Shown in pieces: positions 15,134 through 22,265 of a stretch of 24,323 nt of DNA. The translations under genes and the position numbers were made by a program. This stretch comes from CAYPSN01 sp041907025. GTDB taxonomy: Bacteria > Patescibacteriota > Saccharimonadia > CAILAD01 > JADZBC01. A model generated the notes under the pieces. That model searched no databases, was not told where the DNA came from, and worked only from the letters and a program-made list of their open reading frames with translations. The DNA lies in contig JAYRIB010000012.1 of the NCBI GenBank assembly GCA_041907025.1, forward strand, positions 1 to 24,323, given 5' to 3'. Position 1 is the first letter of the stretch, and every line of letters starts with the position of its first letter.

Positions 15134-16025
15134 GCAACTTCTTAACTGCTTCTGGGCACATACCTTCATGCTTCGCTTCACAATCCTCGCAGCAAATAAA
15201 GAGCTGATGGCAGTCTGGCTTGGTGCAATCAATGTAATGATCATTTGGCTTGCCGCAGTGCTCGCAGGTAGCCAGCACCTTCTGCCCTGCCGGGGTATCA
15301 ATCTTTTGAGTTAGTCGGTCATCGAATACAAAGTTCTTACCCTCAAAGTAGCCGTCTGGGAACTGCTCTAGGTACTTCACAATTCCACCTTCGAGCTGGT
15401 ACACATCCTCTACACCCTGCTCTTTGAGCAAGATCGAAGCCTTCTCGCAGCGGATACCGCCCGTGCAATAAGTTACGGCTTTGGCACCCTCGGGAATCTT
15501 GAGGCTCTTTACCTTCTCTGGTAGCTCATAGAACTTATCGGTCTTGGGCTGGATGGCATCTTTGAACCGCCCCACCTTGTACTCGTAGTCGTTACGCATA
15601 TCGACCAATACCATGTTCTCGCCGCGCTCAAACATCGCATGCAGCTCTTCTGGCTTCAGGTACGCCGCGGTCTTGCTCATATCCACCCCCCTGCCAAGGG
15701 TTACAATCTCATCGCGCTTCTTGACGATCAGCTTATGAAACGGCAGCTTAGGCGCCGAGCTCCACTTGAACACAATGCCACCAAACTGAGGATGAGCATT
15801 CATGTACTTTATGTACTCCTTCAGCTGCGCGCGTGTTCCGGCCACGGTGCCGTTAATGCCTTCGCTGGCGATCAAGATTCGACCCATTATGTCAAGCCCT
15901 TTGCAGACAAGTTTGTGTTGCGCGGCTTCAAACTCGGGGTCTGGCATCTGAACAAATTTGTAGTACAAAAGCACGAAGATTGGCTTCGGATTTGGTTGTT
16001 TTTGGGTGGGTTTATGTTCAGTCAT
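15123..16025 (-). CDS. trhO: tRNA uridine-34 hydroxylase, rhodanese domain (TrhO/YceA)
   Basis: A 300-aa member of the UPF0176/TrhO family, which hydroxylates wobble uridine 34 of tRNAs (ho5U, prephenate-independent route). The N-terminal domain has the family motifs ASEGINGTVAG and KWSSAPKLPFHKL. The rhodanese domain has VDMRNDYEY and the catalytic loop YCTGGIRCEKAS (C187). The Cys-rich C-terminus (CEHCGKPN, DCTKPDCHQLFICCEDC) probably binds metal. I start at ATG 16025 rather than at 16055: family similarity begins downstream, and TATAAT at 16036-16041 would put +1 about 4 nt before this ATG, excluding the longer start. With dus it is one of two tRNA uridine-modifying enzymes here. Confidence 0.93.
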   Translation of the reverse strand: MTEHKPTQKQPNPKPIFVLLYYKFVQMPDPEFEAAQHKLVCKGLDIMGRILIASEGINGTVAGTRAQLKEYIKYMNAHPQFGGIVFKWSSAPKLPFHKLIVKKRDEIVTLGRGVDMSKTAAYLKPEELHAMFERGENMVLVDMRNDYEYKVGRFKDAIQPKTDKFYELPEKVKSLKIPEGAKAVTYCTGGIRCEKASILLKEQGVEDVYQLEGGIVKYLEQFPDGYFEGKNFVFDDRLTQKIDTPAGQKVLATCEHCGKPNDHYIDCTKPDCHQLFICCEDCEAKHEGMCPEAVKKLQKA

Positions 16026-16035
16026 ATCAGGAGTA

Positions 16036-16041
16036 ATTATA
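16036..16041 (-). promoter_or_regulatory. -10 box of trhO
   Basis: TATAAT on the minus strand, 10 nt before ATG 16025. Predicted leader of about 4 nt without a Shine-Dalgarno site. Confidence 0.6.
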
Positions 16042-16195
16042 GCTGTTTTGGGCATAAAAAGAAAGTCTGTCGTGCACCTCTCTACTCCTCCCTAGCACTG
16101 TAGCCGATGACGTCAGCAATAGCCAACAAATAGAACCTGTGCGAGCTGCGGAGGATCTAGTCTTCCAAAGCATGCGAAAACCAACACAGGTGCAC

Positions 16196-16224
16196 TTGAA
16201 CCCATTCACTATAATGCTTATACT
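16196..16224 (+). promoter_or_regulatory. Sigma70-type promoter of the 16250 gene
   Basis: TTGAAC (16196-16201), a 17-bp spacer and TATACT (16219-16224). Predicted +1 is about 16231. A second -10-like TATAAT at 16210-16215 has no matching -35. Confidence 0.6.
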
Positions 16225-16249
16225 TTAATCCAAACAGGATAACTGTCAC

Positions 16250-16660
16250 ATGGCTACAAGGAAAAAGGTGAGCAAACAAACTCAAAAGAAGAGCCGTGCG
16301 GCCAAGCCGGCCCTAATGAAAGGTTCACAAAGACTGCTTACCAGACAAGGTGCACTTGTCGCAATGGGCGTAATCACACTTATTGGCCTGATTGCAGTAG
16401 TCACAACATTTGCCGCAACAAATGGTAGCCAAAATAGTTCAGGCCCTACGCGTTGCTCCTCTTACGCAAGAGCTTTCTTTGGATCCTGCCGATGGCCTCG
16501 CCCTTACAACTGCCCTGCATATAATAGGCCTAGATATATTACTAAAGATTCTAAAACCTACCAAAGTGTGAACACTTGGGACTCACTAAAGGGTATATGT
16601 AAAAAGAAACTAGTTAGGGTACGGAATATGCCAGGCGGAGTTGGCGGGACTGTACGCTAG
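16250..16660 (+). CDS. Exported or membrane-anchored basic small protein with four Cys
   Basis: Not recognised. The 136-aa protein has a very basic N-terminus (ATRKKVSKQTQKKSR), one hydrophobic helix at about residues 35-55 (ALVAMGVITLIGLIAVV), then an outer part of about 80 aa with four Cys (TRCSS, GSCRW, YNCPA, GICKK) and many Arg, Tyr and Pro. The Cys could form two disulfides outside the membrane. AGGAT lies 9 nt before the ATG, behind a 17-spaced promoter, giving a 19-nt leader. Its last four bases overlap the end of the convergent gene at 16657. The Lys-rich, disulfide-bearing outer part could bind DNA or host polymers, but there is no motif to support this. Confidence 0.75.
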   Translation: MATRKKVSKQTQKKSRAAKPALMKGSQRLLTRQGALVAMGVITLIGLIAVVTTFAATNGSQNSSGPTRCSSYARAFFGSCRWPRPYNCPAYNRPRYITKDSKTYQSVNTWDSLKGICKKKLVRVRNMPGGVGGTVR

Positions 16661-17091
16661 TCGGCGGAGTTTAGAACTGCTACCAGAACAATGGAAAGCC
16701 ATAAGGCTTGAGAGAGCAAGATCGAAATAATTGACCAGACTTTGTAGCTGTTGGGCGACTCCCAGAACGACTGACCGGTAAGGCTCTTGGTGCGCTTTCG
16801 CAAAGCATCCAAGTTAAGACCATTAAGCGCTAAGAGAATTACGAGTGTCATCTTTACCTTCGTAAGCGGACGGCTCAGGTCTGGGCCCAGCATAGCACCA
16901 CTAACGAGCATGGTAGCTAGGCCGCACCAAATAACCGGCTGTGCCCAGGCAGTGATAGCCAGCATACGCTCGCGGGTAACCTGGCCAATCAGCCAGAATA
17001 AACCAATAGTATCGACGATTAGTACCGTGCCGTAGGCTGCGCTTAAGCCAGCCAAGTGTAGAATGATCCAGATGGGATTAACGTTTTCCAT
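16657..17091 (-). CDS. Four-helix integral membrane protein, unknown
   Basis: A 144-aa protein with four predicted membrane helices (about 7-27, 45-65, 78-95 and 117-140). A His in the first helix (IILHLAGLSAAYG) and the KMTLVILLALNGLNL segment recall small CopD/DUF2269-like membrane proteins, but the match is too weak to name it. CATAAT lies exactly six bases before the ATG, suggesting a leaderless transcript. It follows the MutY-like gene by 43 bp on the same strand and ends in a 4-bp convergent overlap with the 16250 gene. Confidence 0.75.
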   Translation of the reverse strand: MENVNPIWIILHLAGLSAAYGTVLIVDTIGLFWLIGQVTRERMLAITAWAQPVIWCGLATMLVSGAMLGPDLSRPLTKVKMTLVILLALNGLNLDALRKRTKSLTGQSFWESPNSYKVWSIISILLSQALWLSIVLVAVLNSAD

Positions 17092-17097
17092 GCGTCA

Positions 17098-17103
17098 ATT
17101 ATG
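17098..17103 (-). promoter_or_regulatory. -10 box of the 16657 membrane-protein gene (leaderless)
   Basis: CATAAT on the minus strand, six bases before ATG 17091. One mismatch to the consensus. Confidence 0.45.
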
Positions 17104-17134
17104 CACTAGGTGCGCCATGCTTGCCAAGAGTGCA

Positions 17135-17959
17135 TCATGCAAGTTTGTAGTGGTCTTTTTGGAACTTCACAAAGCCCTCAGTAATGAGGCCACGCAAGAT
17201 TCGCTCAACTCGCTCATCGTCTTGCTCATAGGGCGCAAGGGCCTCTCTAAGCTCCGAGTGGCTTAAATTGCTGGCGAAAAGTAGGCGCAGAATCTCACCG
17301 CGAATCTGCCGGTCTGACCCAGAAAACCTACTCTGCTTGGTGTAGTGTTTGCTGCGTCTATTCGGGTTGGGCATCTGTTGGGTAGCAAGGAAGCTGCCGT
17401 AGTCCATCAGCGCCCAATACCACTCGCGCGCCTTGCCACGATTGTCCTCTAGTGCGCGGGCTAGTAGCGGAGCGAGCTCTTTGTCGCTCACGACCTCGGC
17501 ATCACCAAAACAGTGGTGAATAAACACACGGCGTATGTTGGTCTCAATGAATACAGCCGGGGTATTAAAAGCGAAGGCAGCAATTGAGCCAGCCGTATTA
17601 GGCCCTATGCCCGGCAGCTGGCGTAGTTCTACTGGGCCTTGAGGCAGCTCACCACCATACTCACCCACTACCGCTTCAGCTATCCGTTTGAGCCACAAGG
17701 CGCGACGATTATAGCCAAGCCCCTGCCACAGGCCAATCACTTCGGCCTGCATTGCAATCGCTAAGGCCTGCCAGTCCGGTAGAGCGGTCATAAATTCAGC
17801 ATACTTGGTAAGAACGCGGCTTACTTGGGTTTGCTGGAGCATGATCTCTGACACCACAATTGAATACGGACTGGTGTTCTTCCGCCATGGCAAACTATGC
17901 CGCCCGTGTTCGTGGTAATACTGCCAAACCGCATTTTCAAGTTCTTTGAGGCTATTCAT
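17135..17959 (-). CDS. mutY: MutY-like A/G-specific adenine glycosylase, Fe-S-free
   Basis: A 274-aa HhH-GPD DNA glycosylase, expected to remove adenine mispaired with 8-oxoG. The MutY signature SEIMLQQTQV with catalytic E38 and the helix-hairpin-helix LPGIGPNTAGS (115-125) are clear. Two departures stand out. The catalytic Asp position of the usual LDGNVKRV reads IETNIRRV (E139), and the four Cys of the 4Fe-4S loop are absent (region 196-212 is NPNRRSKHYTKQSRF-like; the only Cys is C150). The NUDIX-like 8-oxoG recognition domain is replaced by a tail of about 60 aa (215-274) that looks like a winged helix. TGA-TATACT ends six bases before the ATG (leaderless). Located between dus and the 16657 gene. 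Confidence 0.85.
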   Translation of the reverse strand: MNSLKELENAVWQYYHEHGRHSLPWRKNTSPYSIVVSEIMLQQTQVSRVLTKYAEFMTALPDWQALAIAMQAEVIGLWQGLGYNRRALWLKRIAEAVVGEYGGELPQGPVELRQLPGIGPNTAGSIAAFAFNTPAVFIETNIRRVFIHHCFGDAEVVSDKELAPLLARALEDNRGKAREWYWALMDYGSFLATQQMPNPNRRSKHYTKQSRFSGSDRQIRGEILRLLFASNLSHSELREALAPYEQDDERVERILRGLITEGFVKFQKDHYKLA

Positions 17960-17965
17960 ATTCCC

Positions 17966-17971
17966 AGTATA
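17966..17971 (-). promoter_or_regulatory. -10 box of mutY (leaderless, extended -10)
   Basis: TATACT preceded by TGA on the minus strand, six bases before ATG 17959, inside the 24-bp gap after dus. Confidence 0.6.
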
Positions 17972-17983
17972 TCAGGAGCGGCT

Positions 17984-18964
17984 CTACATAATGACTTTGC
18001 GCCACGCCGCCACCACGGCGCGAGCCCCGGCGTAATCCTTGCACTCCATAAGTTCAGCGCGCATCTCCGACGCATTGGCAAAGCCGTTTACGTAGATCTT
18101 AAAGAACTTCTTGAGCGGCTCGAAGTGCTTTTGGCCCGCCCAGGTACGCTCGTGGAGATCCAAGTGGTAGACCAAAATATCAATAAGCTCCTGGGCATTG
18201 TGTTCTCGTGGCTCCGCTTCAAACACATGAATGTTCTGAAAGATACCGCGGCCTATCATAATACCGTCCACACCCCACTGCTTGGCTAGCTCCAGGCCCT
18301 GTTGGCGACTGAGCACGTCACCATTACCAATAATCTTAGTCTCTGGCGCCAACTCATCACGCAGCTTCACAACCTTAGCAATCTCGTCCCAGTGCGCTGG
18401 CACTTTGCTCATCTCACGCGCCGTGCGACCATGAATGGTAAGTGCGGAGAGGTTTTGCTTCAATAAAAAGCTCGCCCACTCCTCAGTAATAATAGTGTTA
18501 ATACCAATCCGCGTCTTCACACTGACAGGCAACTTTCCACCACTACCCGCCTGCACAGCCTTAATGATCGCCTTTGCCCGCTCGTAGTCGCCAATAATAC
18601 CGGCACCGTTGCCGCTCTTTACCACGCTCTTCTCTGGGCAGCCCATATTAATATCAATGCCCGCAAAACCCTTCATTGTTAGCTCCTCGGCCATCTTAAA
18701 GTAGTTATCGGGGTTCTTGCCCCAGATCTGCGCAATCAGCGGCTGCTCTACCTGACTATCCCAACGCAGCTTGCGGCCTACCGAGGCCTGACCGGGTGAG
18801 AAGTAGCCATCAACATTTGTAAACTCAGTAAAAAACAGGTCTGGCTTGGCCGCTCTAGCCACCACTTGCCGAAACACCGTGTCGCTCACGTCATCAAGCG
18901 GGGCGAGCACAAAAAAGGGCGTCGCCAGATCTGTCCAGATGTTGTGTAAACTTTTTTTGTTCAT
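17984..18964 (-). CDS. dus: tRNA-dihydrouridine synthase
   Basis: A 326-aa FMN-dependent enzyme that reduces uridines in the tRNA D-loop. The TIM-barrel motifs are in order: LAPLDDVSD (usually LAPMxGVTD), INMGCPEKSV with catalytic C109, KTRIG (K150), IHGRT (H178), GNGDV and MIGRG, the last two for FMN phosphate. The C-terminal helical tRNA-binding domain follows. The subfamily (DusA/B/C) cannot be assigned with confidence. The ATG has no Shine-Dalgarno site. TAAAAT at 18973-18978 predicts a leader of about 2 nt. Its 43-bp divergent promoter region is shared with the LCP gene. Confidence 0.95.
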   Translation of the reverse strand: MNKKSLHNIWTDLATPFFVLAPLDDVSDTVFRQVVARAAKPDLFFTEFTNVDGYFSPGQASVGRKLRWDSQVEQPLIAQIWGKNPDNYFKMAEELTMKGFAGIDINMGCPEKSVVKSGNGAGIIGDYERAKAIIKAVQAGSGGKLPVSVKTRIGINTIITEEWASFLLKQNLSALTIHGRTAREMSKVPAHWDEIAKVVKLRDELAPETKIIGNGDVLSRQQGLELAKQWGVDGIMIGRGIFQNIHVFEAEPREHNAQELIDILVYHLDLHERTWAGQKHFEPLKKFFKIYVNGFANASEMRAELMECKDYAGARAVVAAWRKVIM

Positions 18965-18972
18965 AGCGTCAT

Positions 18973-18978
18973 ATTTTA
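18973..18978 (-). promoter_or_regulatory. -10 box of dus
   Basis: TAAAAT on the minus strand, 8 nt before the ATG. Predicted leader of about 2 nt. Confidence 0.45.
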
Positions 18979-18990
18979 GTCTTTTTAGCC

Positions 18991-18996
18991 TATAAT
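18991..18996 (+). promoter_or_regulatory. -10 box of the LCP gene
   Basis: TATAAT, 11 nt before ATG 19008. Predicted leader of about 5 nt with no Shine-Dalgarno site. Confidence 0.6.
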
Positions 18997-19007
18997 GTTA
19001 AGTACTT

Positions 19008-20513
19008 ATGCGAGACATTACTCCCAGAAAGCCCAAGCTACCAGGTAAAGCAGCCTCAAAGTCTACTGCAAAGAAACCTGATATTGTTACGCCCGCGCCG
19101 GCTTTTACCTATGACCCACTCAGTCCTGAAGAGCAAATCGACACTTCAGATAGTACCGTCGAGCCAGGTGATCAGCCTATTACAAATGCGGCTCCACCCA
19201 AAATTACACGTGGCGCAAAGCCAAAAAAGAAGTTCCTAAAGCAACGCTGGTGGAAGTGGCTGCTAGGCTTGTTCGTTCTCGGTGGCCTAATTGTTTTTGG
19301 ATTGCTGTCCTTCCAGGTAAACAAGATCACCACCAACCCCTTTAGCTGGGGCAAGCTCAAGGGTGAAGCCGACGGCCGAGTAAACATCTTACTCCTCGGC
19401 GTAGGTGACCCTGGGCACGCCGGCCAAGACCTAGCTGACACCAACATGGTAATTAGTATCAATACCAAGGAAAACAAAGTTGCCATGATCAGCGTACCAC
19501 GCGACCTTAGGGTTAAGATACCCGGCTATGGTTACCAGAAGATCAACAACGCCCATGCCGAAGGGGACATTCCACTAGCTATCAAGACTATGGAGCAAAC
19601 GCTCGATATCCCCATTCACTATTACGTACGTGCCAACTTCAGTGGGCTTAAGCAAGCAGTTGACGCCGTAGGTGGCATTACTATTAACGTCAAAGAGCCG
19701 CTTTACGACCCAGAGTACCCCTGTGACAAAAACGAGAATCGTAGTTGTGGTTTCAAGCTCAAAGCCGGTGTCACTCAAATGGATGGTGCCCTAGCGCTCA
19801 AGTATGCTCGGTGTCGCAAGGGCACCTGTGGTGACGACTTTGGGCGCGCCCTACGACAGCAAGAGGTGCTGCAGGCTATCCGCCTTAAGGCTATGAGCTT
19901 AGGCACTCTCGCCAACCCAGGTAAGCTCAATGCCCTGCTCGGCTCGGCGGCCAATAACATCAAGACGGATTTAAGTATTAACAATGTAATGCGGCTTAAT
20001 GACTTTTCGAAGAAGTTTACCGACGGCAGCACTCTGAATATTGTTTTTAGCCTCAAACCCAATGGCTTCTTGGTCAGCTCGGGCAACAGTAGTGATTTAC
20101 TCCCAGCGGGTAATAGCTTCAGCGCCATTCAGAAGTTCGTGGCCGACGTCTTTACCTTAGGGCCAGTCTGGAAAGAAGAACCGACGGTGATGATAGAAAA
20201 TGGCACCGCTACTGTAGGAGTGGCCAAGAAACTCAATGAGGCCATTGGCTACGGTAAGTACGGCGAACTTATTACTGTCACGGCCATGACCAATGCGACG
20301 ACCAAGGACTACACTACCAGCCAGATTATCGACTACACGGGCGGCAAAAAGCCAGCTACTGCAGCATACTTACAAAGTCTAGTGGGCGTTACCCCTACTG
20401 CCCCACCAGCTACAACAACTAGCAAAGCCGCTGTAGCGCCAGCCGACTTCGTGATTATCCTCGGTACCGACTACATTGCCAAAACAAGCGCCGCCACTGC
20501 TACCAAGCCGTAA
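19008..20513 (+). CDS. LytR-CpsA-Psr (LCP) family cell-wall glycopolymer transferase
   Basis: A 501-aa membrane protein with a cytoplasmic Pro/Lys-rich tail (1-80), one membrane helix (81-102) and an outer LCP domain beginning at VNILLLGVGD (about 125). Conserved landmarks are DTNMVISI, the phosphate-binding SVPRDLRVKIPGYGYQKINNAHAEG and the later GGI and DGALALKYARCR segments. LCP proteins move undecaprenyl-phosphate-linked glycopolymers onto peptidoglycan. A C-terminal LytR_C-like domain (about 390-470) is followed by a short Thr/Pro-rich end. Cys pairs (PCDKNENRSCG, ARCRKGTCG) suggest disulfides outside the membrane. It is the likely partner of the MurE-like ligase in wall assembly. Divergent from dus. 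Confidence 0.95.
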   Translation: MRDITPRKPKLPGKAASKSTAKKPDIVTPAPAFTYDPLSPEEQIDTSDSTVEPGDQPITNAAPPKITRGAKPKKKFLKQRWWKWLLGLFVLGGLIVFGLLSFQVNKITTNPFSWGKLKGEADGRVNILLLGVGDPGHAGQDLADTNMVISINTKENKVAMISVPRDLRVKIPGYGYQKINNAHAEGDIPLAIKTMEQTLDIPIHYYVRANFSGLKQAVDAVGGITINVKEPLYDPEYPCDKNENRSCGFKLKAGVTQMDGALALKYARCRKGTCGDDFGRALRQQEVLQAIRLKAMSLGTLANPGKLNALLGSAANNIKTDLSINNVMRLNDFSKKFTDGSTLNIVFSLKPNGFLVSSGNSSDLLPAGNSFSAIQKFVADVFTLGPVWKEEPTVMIENGTATVGVAKKLNEAIGYGKYGELITVTAMTNATTKDYTTSQIIDYTGGKKPATAAYLQSLVGVTPTAPPATTTSKAAVAPADFVIILGTDYIAKTSAATATKP

Positions 20514-20685
20514 CATTCAATGCCTTAGAGTTAATGGACTCGGCCATAGCTGTCAGCAACCAAACTGTGAATAAGCTGGACTCCTGTAGCGTAAGCGTAT
20601 TATGATACTACTGTAGAGCTCAATAACTACAGCAAAGGACCACTTCATACCACAGCCAATAAAGACAACCAAGCATCGGCTCATA

Positions 20686-21768
20686 TTGATACTCATTTCG
20701 CTTGTGGGTCTGTCTGCAATAGTAGCAATCCTGGTAGTTTTTAGTGATGCCGCTAAACATACACAGCAAGCATCGTGCAGCACGTATTGTGATTCCGGCA
20801 ATGAAACTGCAAAAGGTAAGGACGGCCAAGAGCAGTATGAGCCTAGTAGCGCACCTTCAGGAACAGGCCAGGCAGATAGCGTCCCACTCTATAGTCGCTA
20901 CCTAAGCTCATCATTACCCCTCCTGAGGTCGTCAAGTAAACTCAGTGTGTCCTACGCGAATCCTGTGTTTAACTCCATCAGAATTACTCGCGACATCCCC
21001 TACAAGCTCACCGCCAACAAAACAATGGATCCAGGAGTTACAAGCCCTGTCACCCTACTACTTAACCTCTACGAGCCGACCGAAAATACCAATACAGACA
21101 AGCCAGTTCTCATATTTGTGTACGGTGGTGGCATGTGTGTAGGTGACCGTTTGCAACAAGAACAAAGCGCCATTGAGTTTGCTAAGTATGGCTACGTAAC
21201 TGCGACCATCGATTATCGAATGCGTTATGACCTCTGCGGCATTTCGGACGGGTCAGTTGACGAAGCAGACATACCTGCCTACTATGCTCAGTTTATTCTG
21301 AGCATGAAGGACGTTACTGCCGACATCCTCGACGCCAAAAGTTTCCTCGCAAGCCAAGCTAGCAGTTATGGCATTAGTAGCTCTAAGTTTGGGATTGTTG
21401 GCTGGAGTGTTGGTGGCACAACGTCTGAGGCAATCCTGCTCGATAACTTTGATAATCAAAGATCGGGAATTGGCGGAATTGTTACTACATCTGGTTTCTT
21501 CCCAGTCGACCCCGCTAGCCTGAACCCAACAGCAAACTTAGGCACGCTCTCCAGTCAGCGGCCCTTGCCACCAGTTCTCACAATATCTTACGATGTCGAT
21601 GAAGGCTTTCGAGGCGTGGATGCCGATGCAGGCAGGGACTGTGCGTATATTAGCAGTCTGGGTGCCAGCTGTACGTACATAGAACTACCTGGACAAGGCC
21701 ACCCGCTTGAGGCCTACGATCACACAAACAGCATTATTCCCTTCCTCAAAAATTCACTCGGACTGTAA
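20686..21768 (+). CDS. Membrane-anchored or secreted alpha/beta-hydrolase esterase
   Basis: A 360-aa alpha/beta hydrolase of the carboxylesterase/BD-FAE type. The N-terminal hydrophobic segment (about 1-20) acts as signal anchor, followed by a Cys/Ser-rich linker to about residue 90. The catalytic domain shows VYGGGMC (oxyanion hole, normally HGGG), GWSVGG (nucleophile S241), a DVDEG Asp near 303-305 and GQGHP (H339). It probably acts on esters at the cell surface. The TTG start at 20686 has no Shine-Dalgarno site and removes basic residues that normally precede an anchor. The frame is open back to 20617, and AAAGGA lies about 8 nt before ATA 20647, which would add PQPIKTTKHR; see findings. 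TATGAT at 20601-20606 could be the -10. Confidence 0.85.
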   Translation: MILISLVGLSAIVAILVVFSDAAKHTQQASCSTYCDSGNETAKGKDGQEQYEPSSAPSGTGQADSVPLYSRYLSSSLPLLRSSSKLSVSYANPVFNSIRITRDIPYKLTANKTMDPGVTSPVTLLLNLYEPTENTNTDKPVLIFVYGGGMCVGDRLQQEQSAIEFAKYGYVTATIDYRMRYDLCGISDGSVDEADIPAYYAQFILSMKDVTADILDAKSFLASQASSYGISSSKFGIVGWSVGGTTSEAILLDNFDNQRSGIGGIVTTSGFFPVDPASLNPTANLGTLSSQRPLPPVLTISYDVDEGFRGVDADAGRDCAYISSLGASCTYIELPGQGHPLEAYDHTNSIIPFLKNSLGL

Positions 21769-21795
21769 CCAGAAATAGAAAAGCCATATACCCTA

Positions 21796-21824
21796 TTGGT
21801 TATTAGTTGGGCTAGTGCTACCAT
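21796..21824 (+). promoter_or_regulatory. Sigma70-type promoter of the 21865 gene
   Basis: TTGGTT (21796-21801), a 17-bp spacer and TACCAT (21819-21824) preceded by TGC. Predicted +1 is about 21831, giving a 34-nt leader ending in AGGAGG. Confidence 0.45.
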
Positions 21825-21864
21825 GGGGCTATCTCGTTAGCCAACCAGCCTCCAGGAGGAAGCC

Positions 21865-22164
21865 ATGCGAGTAATTTCCAAGGTAACCGTTGATGGCTTC
21901 CCCGACATCCTCGGGGCTCGGTCAGAACCATCAAATTTCGTGATGCAGAAGGACGAAGTCATTAGTATTGGCTCCTACGCTGGCTTGGACATGTACGCAC
22001 GATGTGTGCGGATCCAGTACAAGTGGTGGCGAGGCAAGAAGATCTTTCACCTGGTCACCCCGCAGAGAAATCGCCGCAAGAACGGGGATGATCCAGTGCT
22101 TATGTCGGCAGATGAGTACAAGGCGGTTTTCAAGGAAGCCGGATACCACCTCCTCAGCACCTAG
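21865..22164 (+). CDS. Small protein of unknown function, 99 aa
   Basis: Not recognised. A soluble, basic 99-aa protein without signal or membrane segment. Aromatic and basic residues cluster in the middle (IQYKWWRGKKIFHLVTPQRNRRK), which could bind nucleic acid. The start is fixed by AGGAGGA 5 nt before the ATG. It has its own promoter (21796-21824) and a strong terminator (22213-22238), so it is a complete single-gene unit between the esterase and the convergent kinase-like gene. Confidence 0.75.
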   Translation: MRVISKVTVDGFPDILGARSEPSNFVMQKDEVISIGSYAGLDMYARCVRIQYKWWRGKKIFHLVTPQRNRRKNGDDPVLMSADEYKAVFKEAGYHLLST

Positions 22165-22212
22165 AGAGGATGGGTCTACCCGGCACTCATACCCGCATCG
22201 CACTTGGGACCT

Positions 22213-22238
22213 CCCGTCTCGTGCGCGAGGCGGGTTTT
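22213..22238 (+). terminator. Rho-independent terminator of the 21865 gene
   Basis: CCCGTCTCG (22213-22221) pairs with CGAGGCGGG (22226-22234), with one U-G pair and loop TGCG, followed by TTTT. The G-U pair favours the plus strand. Confidence 0.85.
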
Positions 22239-22265
22239 CCCATTTCTAAGTAACTTTTCAAAACC

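Noticed and set aside
16027..16209. Gene in the gap between trhO and the 16250 gene
   Set aside because: Only a short minus-strand shadow frame upstream of the trhO -10. No ribosome site or recognisable RNA. It mainly holds promoters.
20514..20646. Regulatory RNA or terminator between the LCP gene and the esterase
   Set aside because: No stable hairpin with a T-run was found. Only a possible -10 (TATGAT, 20601-20606).
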